From Pseudomonas peradeniyensis (GTDB lineage Bacteria > Pseudomonadota > Gammaproteobacteria > Pseudomonadales > Pseudomonadaceae): a stretch of 64,000 bases of DNA. A program made the translations under genes and the position numbers. This document shows positions 49,144-60,047 of the stretch, piece after piece. Location: positions 1,860,001 through 1,924,000 of the forward strand of contig NZ_JABWRJ020000001.1 in NCBI RefSeq assembly GCF_014268935.2. Direction: 5' to 3'. The notes below the pieces were generated by a model. That model worked only from the letters and a program-made list of their open reading frames with translations, made no database searches and had not been told where the DNA came from. Each line of letters begins with the position of its first letter. The stretch's first letter is position 1.

Positions 49144-50487
49144 ATGGAACATCGCAATCGCATCAGGACGCTGGGTTCACTGGCACTGCTGGCCGTGGTC
49201 GGCAGCAGTGGGGCCCAGGCCGCCGAGGCTTTCTCGTCGGAATCGAAATGGATGACCGGCGACTGGGGCGGCACCCGCACCGAGTTGCTGGAGAAGGGCT
49301 ACGACTTCACCCTCGACTACGTCGGCGAGGTGGCCGGCAACCTTAACGGCGGCTACAACGACGACAAGACCGCGCGCTACAGCGACCAGTTCGCCCTGGG
49401 CGCGCACCTGGACCTGGAGAAGATCTTCGGCTGGAAGGACACCGAGTTCAAACTGGCGATCACCGAGCGTAGCGGTCGCAACCTGTCCAACGACCGCATC
49501 AGCGACCCGCGCGCCGGGCAGTTCAGCTCGGTGCAGGAGGTCTGGGGGCGGGGCCAGACCTGGCGCCTGACCCAGATGTGGATCAAGCAGAAGTACTTCG
49601 ACGGCGCGCTGGACGTGAAATTCGGCCGCTTCGGCGAGGGCGAGGACTTCAACAGCTTCCCCTGCGACTTCCAGAACCTGGCGTTCTGCGGCTCGCAGGT
49701 GGGCAACTGGGTCGGCGGCATCTGGTACAACTGGCCGGTCAGCCAGTGGGCGCTGCGGGTCAAGTACAACATCACCCCGGAATTCTTCGTCCAGGTCGGC
49801 GCCTACGAGCAGAACCCGTCGAACCTTGAGACCGGCAACGGCTTCAAGCTCAGCGGCAGCGGCACCAAGGGCGCGATCCTGCCGGTGGAGGCGGTGTGGT
49901 CGCCGAAGGTCAACGGCCTGCCGGGCGAGTACCGCCTGGGCTACTACTACAGCACCGCCAAGGCCGACGACGTCTACGACGACATCAACGGCAACCCGCA
50001 GGCGCTGACCGGCGCGGCGTTCAAGTCGCACTCCAGCAAGCACGGCTGGTGGGTGGTGGCGCAGCAGCAGGTCACCGCCCATGCCGGCGACGTCAATCGT
50101 GGCCTGAGCCTGTTCGCCAACTTCACCGTGCATGACAAGGCCACCAACGTGGTCGACAACTACCAGCAGGTCGGCCTGGTCTACAAGGGCGCCTTCGACG
50201 CCCGGCCCAAGGACGACATCGGCTTCGGCATCGCCCGCATCCACGTCAACGACGACGTGAAGAAGCGCGCCGAGCTGCTCAATGCCCAGAGCGGTATCAA
50301 TGACTACGACAACCCGGGCTTCAAGCCGCTGCAACGCACCGAGTACAACGCCGAGCTCTACTACGGCTTCCACGTCACCAACTGGCTGACCGTGCGCCCG
50401 AACCTGCAGTACATCAAGAGCCCGGGCGGTGTGGACGAGGTGGATAACGCGCTGGTCGCGGGGTTGAAGATTCAGTCGTCATTCTGA
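49144..50487 (+). CDS. oprB: Carbohydrate-selective porin OprB
   Basis: A 447-residue outer-membrane porin for glucose and related sugars. A signal peptide (about 1-27, cut at AQA/AE) is followed by the family opening WMTGDWGGTRTELLEKGYDFTLDYVGE and a beta-barrel rich in aromatic residues, ending in Phe. AAAGGG sits just upstream of the ATG. It is the last gene of the gts operon and a perfect 13-base hairpin follows, possibly its end. Glucose that passes OprB can be taken by GtsA or oxidised by Gcd in the periplasm. Confidence 0.96.
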   Translation: MEHRNRIRTLGSLALLAVVGSSGAQAAEAFSSESKWMTGDWGGTRTELLEKGYDFTLDYVGEVAGNLNGGYNDDKTARYSDQFALGAHLDLEKIFGWKDTEFKLAITERSGRNLSNDRISDPRAGQFSSVQEVWGRGQTWRLTQMWIKQKYFDGALDVKFGRFGEGEDFNSFPCDFQNLAFCGSQVGNWVGGIWYNWPVSQWALRVKYNITPEFFVQVGAYEQNPSNLETGNGFKLSGSGTKGAILPVEAVWSPKVNGLPGEYRLGYYYSTAKADDVYDDINGNPQALTGAAFKSHSSKHGWWVVAQQQVTAHAGDVNRGLSLFANFTVHDKATNVVDNYQQVGLVYKGAFDARPKDDIGFGIARIHVNDDVKKRAELLNAQSGINDYDNPGFKPLQRTEYNAELYYGFHVTNWLTVRPNLQYIKSPGGVDEVDNALVAGLKIQSSF

Positions 50488-50526
50488 GAAAAATTGTTGT
50501 AAATTTACGCCATCCATCTCGACCTA

Positions 50527-50557
50527 CCGCTAACCACTGGCCAGCAGTGGTTAGCGG
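50527..50557 (+). terminator. Perfect 13-base hairpin after oprB
   Basis: CCGCTAACCACTG-GCCAG-CAGTGGTTAGCGG gives a perfect 13-base stem with a 5-base loop, 39 bases past the oprB stop and 48 before the mutarotase. There is no T run, so it may stabilise RNA or attenuate rather than end transcription outright. Confidence 0.6.
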
Positions 50558-50605
50558 GCACGGGTCGAGACAGCGCTATCTCGAACAACAAAAGAGCTCG
50601 GAACC

Positions 50606-51460
50606 ATGCCTGAACATCCGCTACATCGCTTCTTCACCTCGCAACGGCCCAGGCCGACCTTCGAGTGGGAGCGTTACCAGCAGCGCGATGTGCTGATCAT
50701 CGACCATCCACGCTGCCAGGCGGTGTTCAGCCGTCAGGGCGCGCAGCTGCTGCATTTCCAGCCGGCCGGCGAAAAGCCTTGGCTGTGGTGCGCCGAGCAG
50801 TGGCCGCAGGTGGGCGCCATCCGTGGGGGCGTGCCGGTATGCTGGCCATGGTATGGCCGTCATCCCAGCGAGGACCTGTGGCCGGCTCACGGCTGGGCGC
50901 GCCTGCTGGACTGGAAGCTGGTGGACAGCCTTGAGGACGAGCAGGGCGTGACCCTGAAGTGGCGCCTGGACCTGTGCGACTGGCAGGTCGACCTGCACGC
51001 CCGGCTTGGCGCGAGCATGGAGTTGAGCCTGAGCACCGAACACCAGGACAGCGAGCCCTGCCAGCTGAGCCATGCGCTGCTGGCCTACTGGCGAATCAGC
51101 GACGTGTCGAAGATAGCGCTGTCCGGACTCGAGGATATCCAAGGCTACGATCGCCTCAATCGCCAGGCCTGCCGCGAGGATGGCGCGCTGACCCTCAAGG
51201 GCGGCTGCCAGAAGGTCTATCCCGGTACACCCAAGGTGCAGTTGCAGGACCCGGACTGGCAGCGCGAGCTGTGCATCGACACCGGCGACAGCGACGACAC
51301 CGTGGTCTGGCACCCAGGCAATCGCCCGTTGATGGGCGTGACCGGGCGTGAATGCCAGGGCTTCGTCTGTGTCGAGGCGGCCAGCGGCAGTGGCGAGGGC
51401 CTGAGCCTGGCGCCGGGGGAGCGGGCGCACCTGCGGCTGCAGGCGCACCGGCTCAGTTGA
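50606..51460 (+). CDS. D-hexose-6-phosphate mutarotase (YeaD-like)
   Basis: A 284-residue aldose-1-epimerase-fold protein of the YeaD group, which speeds the change between alpha and beta forms of glucose 6-phosphate. Conserved parts include [14 protein letters not shown] with the substrate-binding region, HGWARLLDW (catalytic His) and [15 protein letters not shown] near the end. It follows oprB and converges on hexR, overlapping its stop by eight bases. It would supply the beta anomer that Zwf prefers. Confidence 0.9.
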   Translation: MPEHPLHRFFTSQRPRPTFEWERYQQRDVLIIDHPRCQAVFSRQGAQLLHFQPAGEKPWLWCAEQWPQVGAIRGGVPVCWPWYGRHPSEDLWPAHGWARLLDWKLVDSLEDEQGVTLKWRLDLCDWQVDLHARLGASMELSLSTEHQDSEPCQLSHALLAYWRISDVSKIALSGLEDIQGYDRLNRQACREDGALTLKGGCQKVYPGTPKVQLQDPDWQRELCIDTGDSDDTVVWHPGNRPLMGVTGRECQGFVCVEAASGSGEGLSLAPGERAHLRLQAHRLS

Positions 51461-52325
51461 GGTCGTCGTCCTCGATCGGGTAGCGACTGGCGTTGAGGCT
51501 TTCCTTGATCTTGCGCAGGTGCGGCTGGAAGTCCACGCCGCGGCGCAGGGTCATGCCGGTAGCGAGCACGTCGAGCACGGTGAGCTGGATGATCCGCGAG
51601 GTCATCGGCATGTAGATGTCGGTGTCTTCCGGCAGCGGAATGTGCAGGCTCAGGCTGCAGGCCTGGGCCAGGGGCGAGCCGGCGGCGGTCAGGCCGAGCA
51701 CCGAGGCGCCGTTTTCCCGGGCCAGGCGCGCCACCTCGACCAGCTCGCGGGTGCGCCCGGTGTAGGAAATGATCACGAACAGATCGCCGGTGTGGGCCAC
51801 CGAGGCCAGCATGCGCTGCATCAGCACATCGGCATGGGCCGATACCGCGAGGTTGAAGCGGAAGAACTTGTGCTGGGCGTCGAGGGCCACGGGGGCCGAG
51901 GCGCCGAGGCCGAAGAAGTGGATCTGCCGGGCCTGGATCATCATGTCCACGGCACGGCTGACCTGCTGCGGGTCGAGCGCCTGGCAGGCGCTGTCCAGCG
52001 AGGCGATGGCGCTGCCGAAGATCTTCTGGGTGTAGGCGGCCGGATCGTCGTCGGCCTCCACCGCACGGCTGACATAGGCGGCGCCGCTGGCCAGGCTCTG
52101 CGCCAGCTGCAGCTTGAGCTCGGGGTAGCCGCTGACGCCGAACGAGCGGCAGAAGCGGTTGACCGTCGGTTCGCTGACCTTGGCCGCCTGGGCCAGGGCG
52201 GCGATGCTGAAGCGGGTGGCCTGTTGCGGGTTGAGCAGGATGACTTCGGCGACTTTGCGTTCGGCCTTGTTCAGCTCGTCGAGGCGGCCCTGGATCTGTT
52301 CCAGGAGGTTGCGCACGCGGTCCAT
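51453..52325 (-). CDS. hexR: Transcriptional repressor HexR
   Basis: A 290-residue RpiR-family repressor of the glucose genes, released by 2-keto-3-deoxy-6-phosphogluconate. The N-terminal helix-turn-helix (about 1-77; [29 protein letters not shown]) is followed by a SIS sugar-isomerase domain (about 125-255; [18 protein letters not shown] and [12 protein letters not shown]) that binds the sugar acid. The start at 52325 gives the usual [12 protein letters not shown]. It is divergent from zwf; HexR-like operator half-sites lie between them and between gap and edd. Confidence 0.95.
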   Translation of the reverse strand: MDRVRNLLEQIQGRLDELNKAERKVAEVILLNPQQATRFSIAALAQAAKVSEPTVNRFCRSFGVSGYPELKLQLAQSLASGAAYVSRAVEADDDPAAYTQKIFGSAIASLDSACQALDPQQVSRAVDMMIQARQIHFFGLGASAPVALDAQHKFFRFNLAVSAHADVLMQRMLASVAHTGDLFVIISYTGRTRELVEVARLARENGASVLGLTAAGSPLAQACSLSLHIPLPEDTDIYMPMTSRIIQLTVLDVLATGMTLRRGVDFQPHLRKIKESLNASRYPIEDDDLN

Positions 52326-52425
52326 GGTGTGTCCTTGGGTCGGGAAGCAGGCTTTTTGCGGTGGCGTGTATCGTACTGTCGGTAAGATTGTCACACCACT
52401 TGTCTGTAATGGCTGTATTCAATGT

Positions 52426-52441
52426 TGTGGTTTTTACTACA
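52426..52441. promoter_or_regulatory. Candidate HexR operator before zwf
   Basis: TGTGGTTTTTACTACA, read on the other strand as TGTAGTAAAAACCACA, fits the wider gamma-proteobacterial HexR pattern TGTARTWWWAYTACA with one insertion. It lies 67-82 bases before zwf, between zwf and hexR, so one site could control both. Confidence 0.55.
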
Positions 52442-52507
52442 TTAACCCTTGAAAAGCAGGGTTGAAACCGGTATTCCTAGTCCAACATTTATAAAAGAAC
52501 CAACATC

Positions 52508-53963
<1,456 letters not shown>

Positions 53964-53977
<14 letters not shown>

Positions 53978-54677
53978 ACTGCAACTGCCGGCGACGGTGA
54001 AGGCGCATCAGCTGGCTGATGCGAAAACCCTGGCGGCGACCCTGGCCCGTGATGTGGCCGAGCGCCTGCGCCAGGCCATCGCCAGCAAGGGCCAGGCCTG
54101 CGTGGTGCTGTCCGGCGGCCGCAGCCCGGTGCCGTTTCTCGAGAAACTGGCGGCAGAGGCGCTGGACTGGTCGAAGGTCACCGTGAGCCTGGCGGACGAG
54201 CGCTGGGTGCCGGTGGCGCACGACGACAGCAACGCCGGCCTGTTGGCCCGTCACCTGCTCAAGGGCGGTGCGGCCAAGGCGCGCTTCATCGGCCTGTACC
54301 AAAGCGCCGCGACCCTGGAGGCCGCCGCCGAGCAGACCGACCAGGTGCTCGCCGACCTGCCGCCGATCGATGTGCTGGTGCTGGGCATGGGCGACGACGG
54401 CCACACGGCCTCGCTGTTCCCGGCCAGCCCCAACCTGCGCCAGGGCCTGGCCAAGGTCGGTGAGCGTCGCTGCCTGCCGATGCTGGCGCCGAGCGTGCCG
54501 CACCAGCGCCTGAGCATGACCCGCGCGCTGCTGGCCAGCGCCGGCTTCATCGCCCTGTCCGTGCAAGGCGCGGGCAAGCTCGCCACCCTGCGTGCCGCCC
54601 TGGCGGCCGAAGACCCTACCGAAATGCCGATTCGCGCCTTTCTTCACGACCCCCTGGACATCTACTGGTGCCCATGA
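53964..54677 (+). CDS. pgl: 6-Phosphogluconolactonase Pgl
   Basis: A 237-residue enzyme that opens 6-phosphogluconolactone, the Zwf product. The NagB/Pgl fold motifs [28 protein letters not shown] and [18 protein letters not shown] are all present. A GGGAGG site (53951-53956) fixes the start within the zwf end. It overlaps zwf and lies 17 bases before eda. Confidence 0.96.
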
Positions 54678-54694
54678 GCCAAGGATCCATTGTC

Positions 54695-55369
54695 ATGACC
54701 ACCCTCGAACGCCCACAGCCTTTGCTCTCGATGGCCGACAAAGCCGCGCGGATCGACGCGATCTGCGACAAGGCGCGCATCCTGCCGGTGATCACCATCG
54801 CCCGTGAGGAAGACATCCTGCCCCTGGCCGACGCCCTGGCTGCCGGCGGCATCCGCACCCTGGAAGTGACCCTGCGCTCGCAGCACGGCCTGAAGGCCAT
54901 CCAGGTGCTGCGCGAGCAGCGCCCGGAGCTGTGCGTCGGCGCCGGTACCGTGCTCGACCGCGGCATGTTCGCCGCCGTCGAAGCCGCGGGCGCGCAGTTC
55001 GTCGTCACCCCGGGCATCACCCAGGACATTCTCGAAGCGGGCGTGGACAGCGACATTCCGCTGCTGCCGGGCATCAGCACGCCGTCGGAAATCATGATGG
55101 GCTATGCCTTGGGCTACCGCCGTTTCAAGCTGTTCCCGGCGGAGATCAGTGGCGGCGTGGCGGCGATCAAGGCCTTTGCCGGCCCGTTCGGCGACATTCG
55201 CTTCTGCCCGACCGGCGGGGTGAACCCGGCCAACGTGCGCAACTACATGGCCCTGCCCAATGTGATGTGCGTGGGTGGCACCTGGATGCTCGACAGCAGC
55301 TGGATCAAGAACGGTGACTGGGCGCGGATCGAGGCGTGCAGCGCCGAGGCGATGGCGTTGCTGGACTGA
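54695..55369 (+). CDS. eda: KDPG aldolase Eda
   Basis: A 224-residue aldolase that splits 2-keto-3-deoxy-6-phosphogluconate into pyruvate and glyceraldehyde 3-phosphate. The Schiff-base Lys145 lies in RRFKLFPAE, and the Glu of REEDILPLADAL and the phosphate loop GGVNPANV are present. The ATG at 54695 has AAGGA 9 bases upstream; an earlier ATG at 54674 is possible. It is the last gene of zwf-pgl-eda and a strong terminator follows. Confidence 0.97.
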   Translation: MTTLERPQPLLSMADKAARIDAICDKARILPVITIAREEDILPLADALAAGGIRTLEVTLRSQHGLKAIQVLREQRPELCVGAGTVLDRGMFAAVEAAGAQFVVTPGITQDILEAGVDSDIPLLPGISTPSEIMMGYALGYRRFKLFPAEISGGVAAIKAFAGPFGDIRFCPTGGVNPANVRNYMALPNVMCVGGTWMLDSSWIKNGDWARIEACSAEAMALLD

Positions 55370-55398
55370 AAGATTTCGTTGTGTGCTACACGGCTTGT

Positions 55399-55427
55399 GG
55401 GGCGCTTGGTCGGCGCCCCTTTTTTTT
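55399..55427 (+). terminator. Intrinsic terminator of zwf-pgl-eda
   Basis: GGGGCGC-TTGGTCG-GCGCCCC followed directly by eight T forms a classic rho-independent terminator, 30 bases past the eda stop. Confidence 0.9.
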
Positions 55428-55463
55428 GCCTGCAGTTGCGCTTTGGGGATTCACGCATCCCCC

Positions 55464-55578
55464 TGTAGGAGCGGCCTTGTGCCGCGAAAGGGGCGCGCAG
55501 CGGCCCCCGGTTTCAGTGTTCATGCAAAGATCGCTGGGGCCGCCTTGCGGCCCTTTCGCGGCACAAGGCCGCTCCTAC
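55464..55578. repeat. REP pair (inverted, TGTAGGAGCGGCCTTG class)
   Basis: Arms TGTAGGAGCGGCCTTGTGCC and its reverse complement, about 60 bases apart, between the eda terminator and the leuA terminator. Confidence 0.88.
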
Positions 55579-55610
55579 GCGGGCGGACGCAGGCCAAAGC
55601 AACAAGCATG

Positions 55611-55638
55611 AAAAAGCCCGCATCGGGGATGCGGGCTT
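55611..55638 (-). terminator. Intrinsic terminator of leuA
   Basis: On the minus strand AAGCCCGCATC and its perfect reverse complement (11-base stem, 3-base loop) are followed by a T run, 18 bases past the leuA stop. Confidence 0.88.
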
Positions 55639-55655
55639 CGATCATCGGCGAAGGC

Positions 55656-57329
55656 TTACGCCGCCTTGGCTTGCTGCTGGCTCAGCGACCGGTTCAGCGC
55701 GCTGAACAGCGCCTTGAAGCTGGCGGTGGTGATGTTCTCGTCGATACCCACGCCGTGCACCGGACGTCCACCGGCCACGCGCAGTTCGATGTACGCCGCC
55801 GCCTTGGCGTTGGTGCCGGCACCGATGGCGTGCTCGTTGTAGTCCATGATCTCCACGCTGACCGGCAGGCCGGCGACCAGCGCTTCCAGGGCGCCGTTGC
55901 CCTTGCCGTGCCAGTGCAGGGTGGTCTCGCCTTCACCGGAGACTTCCACCTGCACGTGGCTGCTGCCGTTCTCTTCCTGCAGGCGGTGGCTGACCAGCGC
56001 ATACGGTGCGTTGGCCTGGAGGTATTCCTTCTGCAGCAGCTTGTAGATCTGCTCGGCGGTCATTTCCAGGCCGAGACGGTCGGTCTCGCCCTGTACCACC
56101 TGGCTGAACTCGATCTGCATGCGGCGCGGCAGGCTGATGCCGTATTCCTGCTCGAGCAGGTAGGTGATGCCGCCCTTGCCCGACTGGCTGTTGACGCGGA
56201 TCACCGCCTCGTAGCTGCGGCCGATGTCGGCCGGGTCGATCGGCAGGTACGGCACTTCCCACAGTTCGCCGTCCTGCTGCTTGGCGAAGCCCTTGCGGAT
56301 GGCGTCCTGGTGCGAGCCGGAGAAGGCGGTGTGGACCAGGTCGCCGACGTACGGGTGACGCGGGTGCACCGGCAGCTGGTTGCACTCCTCGACGACCTTG
56401 CGCACGCCGTCGATGTCGGAGAAGTCCAGCTGCGGGTCGATGCCCTGGGTGTAGAGGTTCAGGGCGAGGGTGACCAGGTCGACGTTGCCGGTGCGCTCGC
56501 CGTTGCCGAACAGGCAGCCTTCGGCACGGTCGGCGCCGGCCATCAGGCCCAGCTCGGTGGCGGCGATGCCGGTGCCACGGTCGTTGTGGGTGTGCAGGCT
56601 GATGATCACGCTGTCGCGACGGTTGATGTTGCGGCAGAACCATTCGATCTGGTCGGCGTAGACGTTCGGCGTGGCGACCTCGACGGTGGCCGGCAGGTTG
56701 AGGATGATCTTGTGCTCGGGGGTCGGGTTCCACACCTCGATCACCGCGTCGCACACTTCCTTGGCGAATTCCAGTTCGGTGGCGCTGAAGGTTTCAGGCG
56801 AGTACTGGAAGGTCCACTGGGTGTTCGGCTGCTGGGCGGCGTACTTGACGAAAAGCTTGGCGGCGTTGACCGCGATGTCCTTCACGCCCTGCTTGTCCTG
56901 GTTGAAGACGATGCGGCGGAACGACGGGCAGGTGGCGTTATACAGGTGCACGATGGCCTTCTTGGCCCCGCGCAGGGACTCGAAGGTACGGGCAATCAGG
57001 TCTTCACGGGCCTGGGTCAGCACCTGGATGGTGGTGTCGTCCGGGATGTGGCCGTCTTCGATCAGGGTGCGCACGAAGTCGAAGTCGGTCTGCGAGGCCG
57101 ACGGGAACGAGGCTTCGATTTCCTTCACGCCCACCTGCACCAGGGTCTTCCAGAACCGCAGCTTCTTCTCCGAGTCCATCGGCTCGATCAGCGACTGGTT
57201 GCCATCACGCAGGTCGGAACTGCACCAGATCGGCGCCTGGGTGATGGTCTTCGACGGCCAGGTACGGTCGGGCAGGTCGATGGTCGGGAACGCGCGGTAT
57301 TTCTTCGATGGGTCTTTGAGCATGGTCAT
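55656..57329 (-). CDS. leuA: 2-Isopropylmalate synthase LeuA
   Basis: A 557-residue enzyme that joins acetyl-CoA to 2-ketoisovalerate, the first step of leucine synthesis. The catalytic region [17 protein letters not shown] and the metal motif HTHNDRGTG (His pair) are intact, and the C-terminal regulatory domain for leucine (about 400-557) is present. It belongs to the long type 2 group of alpha-isopropylmalate synthases. The ATG at 57329 fits the [14 protein letters not shown] start of pseudomonads. A leader peptide gene lies 77 bases upstream. Confidence 0.96.
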   Translation of the reverse strand: MTMLKDPSKKYRAFPTIDLPDRTWPSKTITQAPIWCSSDLRDGNQSLIEPMDSEKKLRFWKTLVQVGVKEIEASFPSASQTDFDFVRTLIEDGHIPDDTTIQVLTQAREDLIARTFESLRGAKKAIVHLYNATCPSFRRIVFNQDKQGVKDIAVNAAKLFVKYAAQQPNTQWTFQYSPETFSATELEFAKEVCDAVIEVWNPTPEHKIILNLPATVEVATPNVYADQIEWFCRNINRRDSVIISLHTHNDRGTGIAATELGLMAGADRAEGCLFGNGERTGNVDLVTLALNLYTQGIDPQLDFSDIDGVRKVVEECNQLPVHPRHPYVGDLVHTAFSGSHQDAIRKGFAKQQDGELWEVPYLPIDPADIGRSYEAVIRVNSQSGKGGITYLLEQEYGISLPRRMQIEFSQVVQGETDRLGLEMTAEQIYKLLQKEYLQANAPYALVSHRLQEENGSSHVQVEVSGEGETTLHWHGKGNGALEALVAGLPVSVEIMDYNEHAIGAGTNAKAAAYIELRVAGGRPVHGVGIDENITTASFKALFSALNRSLSQQQAKAA

Positions 57330-57406
57330 GGAAGCAATCCTTTTTATGTGCGGCCGTGATCGGGCCTGCCAAACGAAAACGAGAGAAAAAGGCGAGGCGA
57401 CGCGAT

Positions 57407-57478
57407 TCACCCTGGTAGTCGGGCGCTGACCAGGCAGAGGCTGCGGTGTTGTCGGAGCAGGGTGCTGAAGATGTTCAT
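57407..57478 (-). CDS. leuA leader peptide (23 residues)
   Basis: [20 protein letters not shown] is followed by three residues (LPG) and a stop, with a possible AGGG ribosome site 9 bases before the ATG. Five of 23 codons are leucine (CTG, CTC, CTC, CTG, CTA). The peptide ends inside a CCTGGT/ACCAGG hairpin (57411-57434), and a T run on the minus strand (57386-57390) follows. This is the layout of a translation-sensed attenuator for a leucine gene, but I cannot show expression. Confidence 0.6.
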   Translation of the reverse strand: MNIFSTLLRQHRSLCLVSARLPG

Positions 57479-57627
57479 AGGCTCAACCCTAACCAGTGGG
57501 TTGGGGGATGGCAAGCATTGCGGGAAAATTGAGAGGAATGCTTAAAAAAACGATGCTTCTGAGTTTTTGTGGCCGTTGATTAGGGTTTGTTGAGATTTTA
57601 TTGCGTGATGTTTTTTCGTTGCGCAAA

Positions 57628-57690
57628 TCGCGGGGCAAGCCCGCTCCCACGATCCCACCATGGCTGCGTGGGAGCGGGCTTGCCCCGCGA
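57628..57690. repeat. REP pair (inverted)
   Basis: Arms TCGCGGGGCAAGCCCGCTCC and its reverse complement with about 17 bases between, in the space between the peptidase stop and the leuA leader. The rest of 57479-57627 is AT-richer and shows no gene. Confidence 0.88.
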
Positions 57691-57698
57691 TTGCGCTT

Positions 57699-58526
57699 TC
57701 AGGGCTGGAACGCGCCGATGAAAATTGCCGGATCGACCCGCGCATCGTTGAGGCTGACGTTCCAGTGCATGTGCGGCCCGGTGGCCCGGCCGGTCGAGCC
57801 CACGCGGCCGACCACCTCGCCCCGGCGCAGCACTTGCCCCGGCTTCACGTCGATCTTCGACATGTGGCAGAACATGCTGATGAAGCCCTGGCCATGGTCG
57901 ACGAACACCGTGCGGCCATTGAAGAAGTAGTCGCCCACCAGGATCACCTTGCCGTTGGCCGGGGTCTTGATCGGCGTGCCGGCCGGCACGGCGAAGTCAA
58001 GGCCCGCATGGGGGTTGCGCTCCTCGCCATTGAAGAAGCGGCGCACGCCGAACTTGCTCGACAGCGGGCCGTTGACCGGCTTGTCGAGAATCAGGTTGCT
58101 CGGCAGGGTCGGGCTGAAGCTGCGGTAGGCCTTGACCTGCTCGGCCAGCTCGCGGTCGATGCGCTTGAGGTCCTCGGGCTCGGGGTTGACCTGGCGCTTG
58201 TTCTTCAGGGTGATGTGCTGTTCGGGGTATTTCTTGCTGCCCACGCTGAAGCGGATGTCGCGCCCACCCTGGCTGAGCACGGCGCTGCCGGGCTTCTGGG
58301 TGAGCGGGATGCCGACGATGGCCAGCCAGTTGTCCTGCTCCTTCACCACCAGCACCGGCTTGCCGTCGAAGCGGGCGCTCGGCGCGCTGGCGGCCGGCCC
58401 CAGGTTGACCACGGCCACGCCGCCGGGCACCGGCTTGTCGAGGGCGCGGGTGATGTAGCTGGCCTGGGCCGCAGTGAGCGGCAGCAGCAGGGCGAGGGCG
58501 AGCAGGGGCGCGAACAGGCGGGGCAT
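57699..58526 (-). CDS. M23 family peptidase
   Basis: A 275-residue exported peptidoglycan endopeptidase of the M23/LytM family. A signal peptide covers residues 1-22 (cut at AQA/S). The peptidase domain (about 150-270) carries the zinc set: His173 and Asp177 in NPHAGLD, then His221, His252 and His254 in PHMHW. The full set suggests an active enzyme that cuts cross-links, rather than an activator such as EnvC. The N-terminal part (25-145) has no known fold. It lies three bases from xseA, so both may be one transcript. Confidence 0.92.
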   Translation of the reverse strand: MPRLFAPLLALALLLPLTAAQASYITRALDKPVPGGVAVVNLGPAASAPSARFDGKPVLVVKEQDNWLAIVGIPLTQKPGSAVLSQGGRDIRFSVGSKKYPEQHITLKNKRQVNPEPEDLKRIDRELAEQVKAYRSFSPTLPSNLILDKPVNGPLSSKFGVRRFFNGEERNPHAGLDFAVPAGTPIKTPANGKVILVGDYFFNGRTVFVDHGQGFISMFCHMSKIDVKPGQVLRRGEVVGRVGSTGRATGPHMHWNVSLNDARVDPAIFIGAFQP

Positions 58527-58529
58527 GTG

Positions 58530-59909
58530 TCAGTCCAGTAGCGAGAGGGTGACCGGAGTCTGGTGGTTGTCCTCGACCCGCACCTTGAGCTCGCCTTCGT
58601 TGAGACGGGCGGTCAGGCGCTGGCCGTTGTGGGTCTGCGCGGCGCTGCGGATGGCCTGGCCGCGCTCGTCGAGGAGGATGCTGTAGCCGCGGGCGAGGGT
58701 GGCCAATGGGCTGACCACCTGCAGCGTCTGCAACTGCGCCTGGAAGCGCTGGCGGCGGTCCTTGATCACCTCGCGCATGGCCCGTGGCAGGCGTTCGGCC
58801 AGGCTGTCCAGGCGCTGCTTGAGCAGTTTCAGGTTACGTCCCGGGTGTTGCGCGGCCAGGCGCATGTCCAGGCGGCCGAGGCGTTCGTGGCGTCGGCTCA
58901 TGGTCAGCGCGAAGGCGCGGCGCAGGCGCATGTCCAGATCGTCCAGGCGCTGGGCCTGCTGGCGCAGGCGTTCGCCCGGGTGGCGCAGGCGCCGGGCCAG
59001 GCCCTCCACGCGCAGGCGGTCATGGGCCAGGCGGCTCTGCATGCGCAACAACAGGCGCCGCTGCAGGCTGTCCAGGCGCTGTTGCAGGCCGCTGCTGTCG
59101 GGGGCGAGCAGTTCGGCGGCGGCTGATGGTGTGGGCGCACGCACGTCGGCGACGAAGTCGCTGATCGACACGTCGGTCTCGTGGCCCACGGCGCTGACGA
59201 TCGGCGTCACGCAGGCAGCCACGGCACGGGCCACGGCCTCTTCGTTGAAGCACCAGAGGTCTTCCAGCGAGCCGCCGCCTCGGGCCAGGATCAGCGCGTC
59301 GAAGCCCTGCCGGTCGGCCATCTGCAGGGCGCGGACGATCTGCGCGATGGCCTCGCGGCCCTGCACGGCGGTGGGGATCAGGTTCAGTTCGACCTGCGGC
59401 GCGCGGCGCCGGAACACGCTGATGATGTCGCGGATCACCGCGCCGGTGGGCGAGGTGACGATGCCGATGCGCTGCGGGTGGGCCGGCAGTGGCTGCTTGC
59501 GTTCGGTGCTGAACAGCCCCTCGGCGCCGAGCTTTTCCTTCAGCGCCTCGAAGGCCAGGCGCAGGGCGCCGTCACCGGCTGGTTCAACGGTATCGAGGAT
59601 CAGCTGGTAGTCGCCGCGGCCCTCGAACAACGAAACCTTGCCGCGCACCTTTACCGCCAGGCCGTCACGCAGGGCCTGGCGCACGCGGGCGGCGTTCTGC
59701 CGGAACAGCGCGCAGCGGATCTGCGCGCCGCTGTCCTTGAGGGTGAAGTACATGTGGCCGGAGGCCGGGCGGGCGAGGTTGGAAATCTCGCCTTCCACCC
59801 AGACGCTGCGGAACACGTCCTCGAGCAGCACGCGGGCGCGGCCGTTGAGCTGGCTGACGGTGAGGACCTCGCGGTCCAGGCCGAGTCGTTCGAAAGGGTC
59901 TCTGATCAT
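58530..59909 (-). CDS. xseA: Exodeoxyribonuclease VII large subunit XseA
   Basis: A 459-residue DNA nuclease subunit. The N-terminal OB-fold (about 10-105; VSQLNGRARVLLEDVFRSVWVEGEISNLARPASGHMYFTLKD) binds DNA. The catalytic region follows with GIVTSPTGAVIRDI and the motif ARGGGSLEDLWCFNEE. A long coiled-coil (about 270-390, very rich in Arg, Gln and Leu) ends in the C-terminal RGYSILLDERG segment. A start of ATG at 59909 gives the family opening MIRDPFERLG; ATGs at 59918 and 59921 are possible. The small subunit xseB is not in the window. Confidence 0.95.
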   Translation of the reverse strand: MIRDPFERLGLDREVLTVSQLNGRARVLLEDVFRSVWVEGEISNLARPASGHMYFTLKDSGAQIRCALFRQNAARVRQALRDGLAVKVRGKVSLFEGRGDYQLILDTVEPAGDGALRLAFEALKEKLGAEGLFSTERKQPLPAHPQRIGIVTSPTGAVIRDIISVFRRRAPQVELNLIPTAVQGREAIAQIVRALQMADRQGFDALILARGGGSLEDLWCFNEEAVARAVAACVTPIVSAVGHETDVSISDFVADVRAPTPSAAAELLAPDSSGLQQRLDSLQRRLLLRMQSRLAHDRLRVEGLARRLRHPGERLRQQAQRLDDLDMRLRRAFALTMSRRHERLGRLDMRLAAQHPGRNLKLLKQRLDSLAERLPRAMREVIKDRRQRFQAQLQTLQVVSPLATLARGYSILLDERGQAIRSAAQTHNGQRLTARLNEGELKVRVEDNHQTPVTLSLLD

Positions 59910-60047
59910 GCCGGGCATCATAAAGGAGCTATCGCGCGGATGCACTGTGCCGGCTGCTGGCATGCCCAACCTTGGGAGCATTTCCGGCTGCCGGCTCCGA
60001 TACACGGCGATGCAGTCTGGATGCCTGATTCCTTGAGGAGATTCGCC

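Noticed and set aside
57542..57745. A 67-codon frame upstream of the peptidase region
   Set aside because: Its translation is the usual reading of a REP pair (EREACPAI-like), not a gene.
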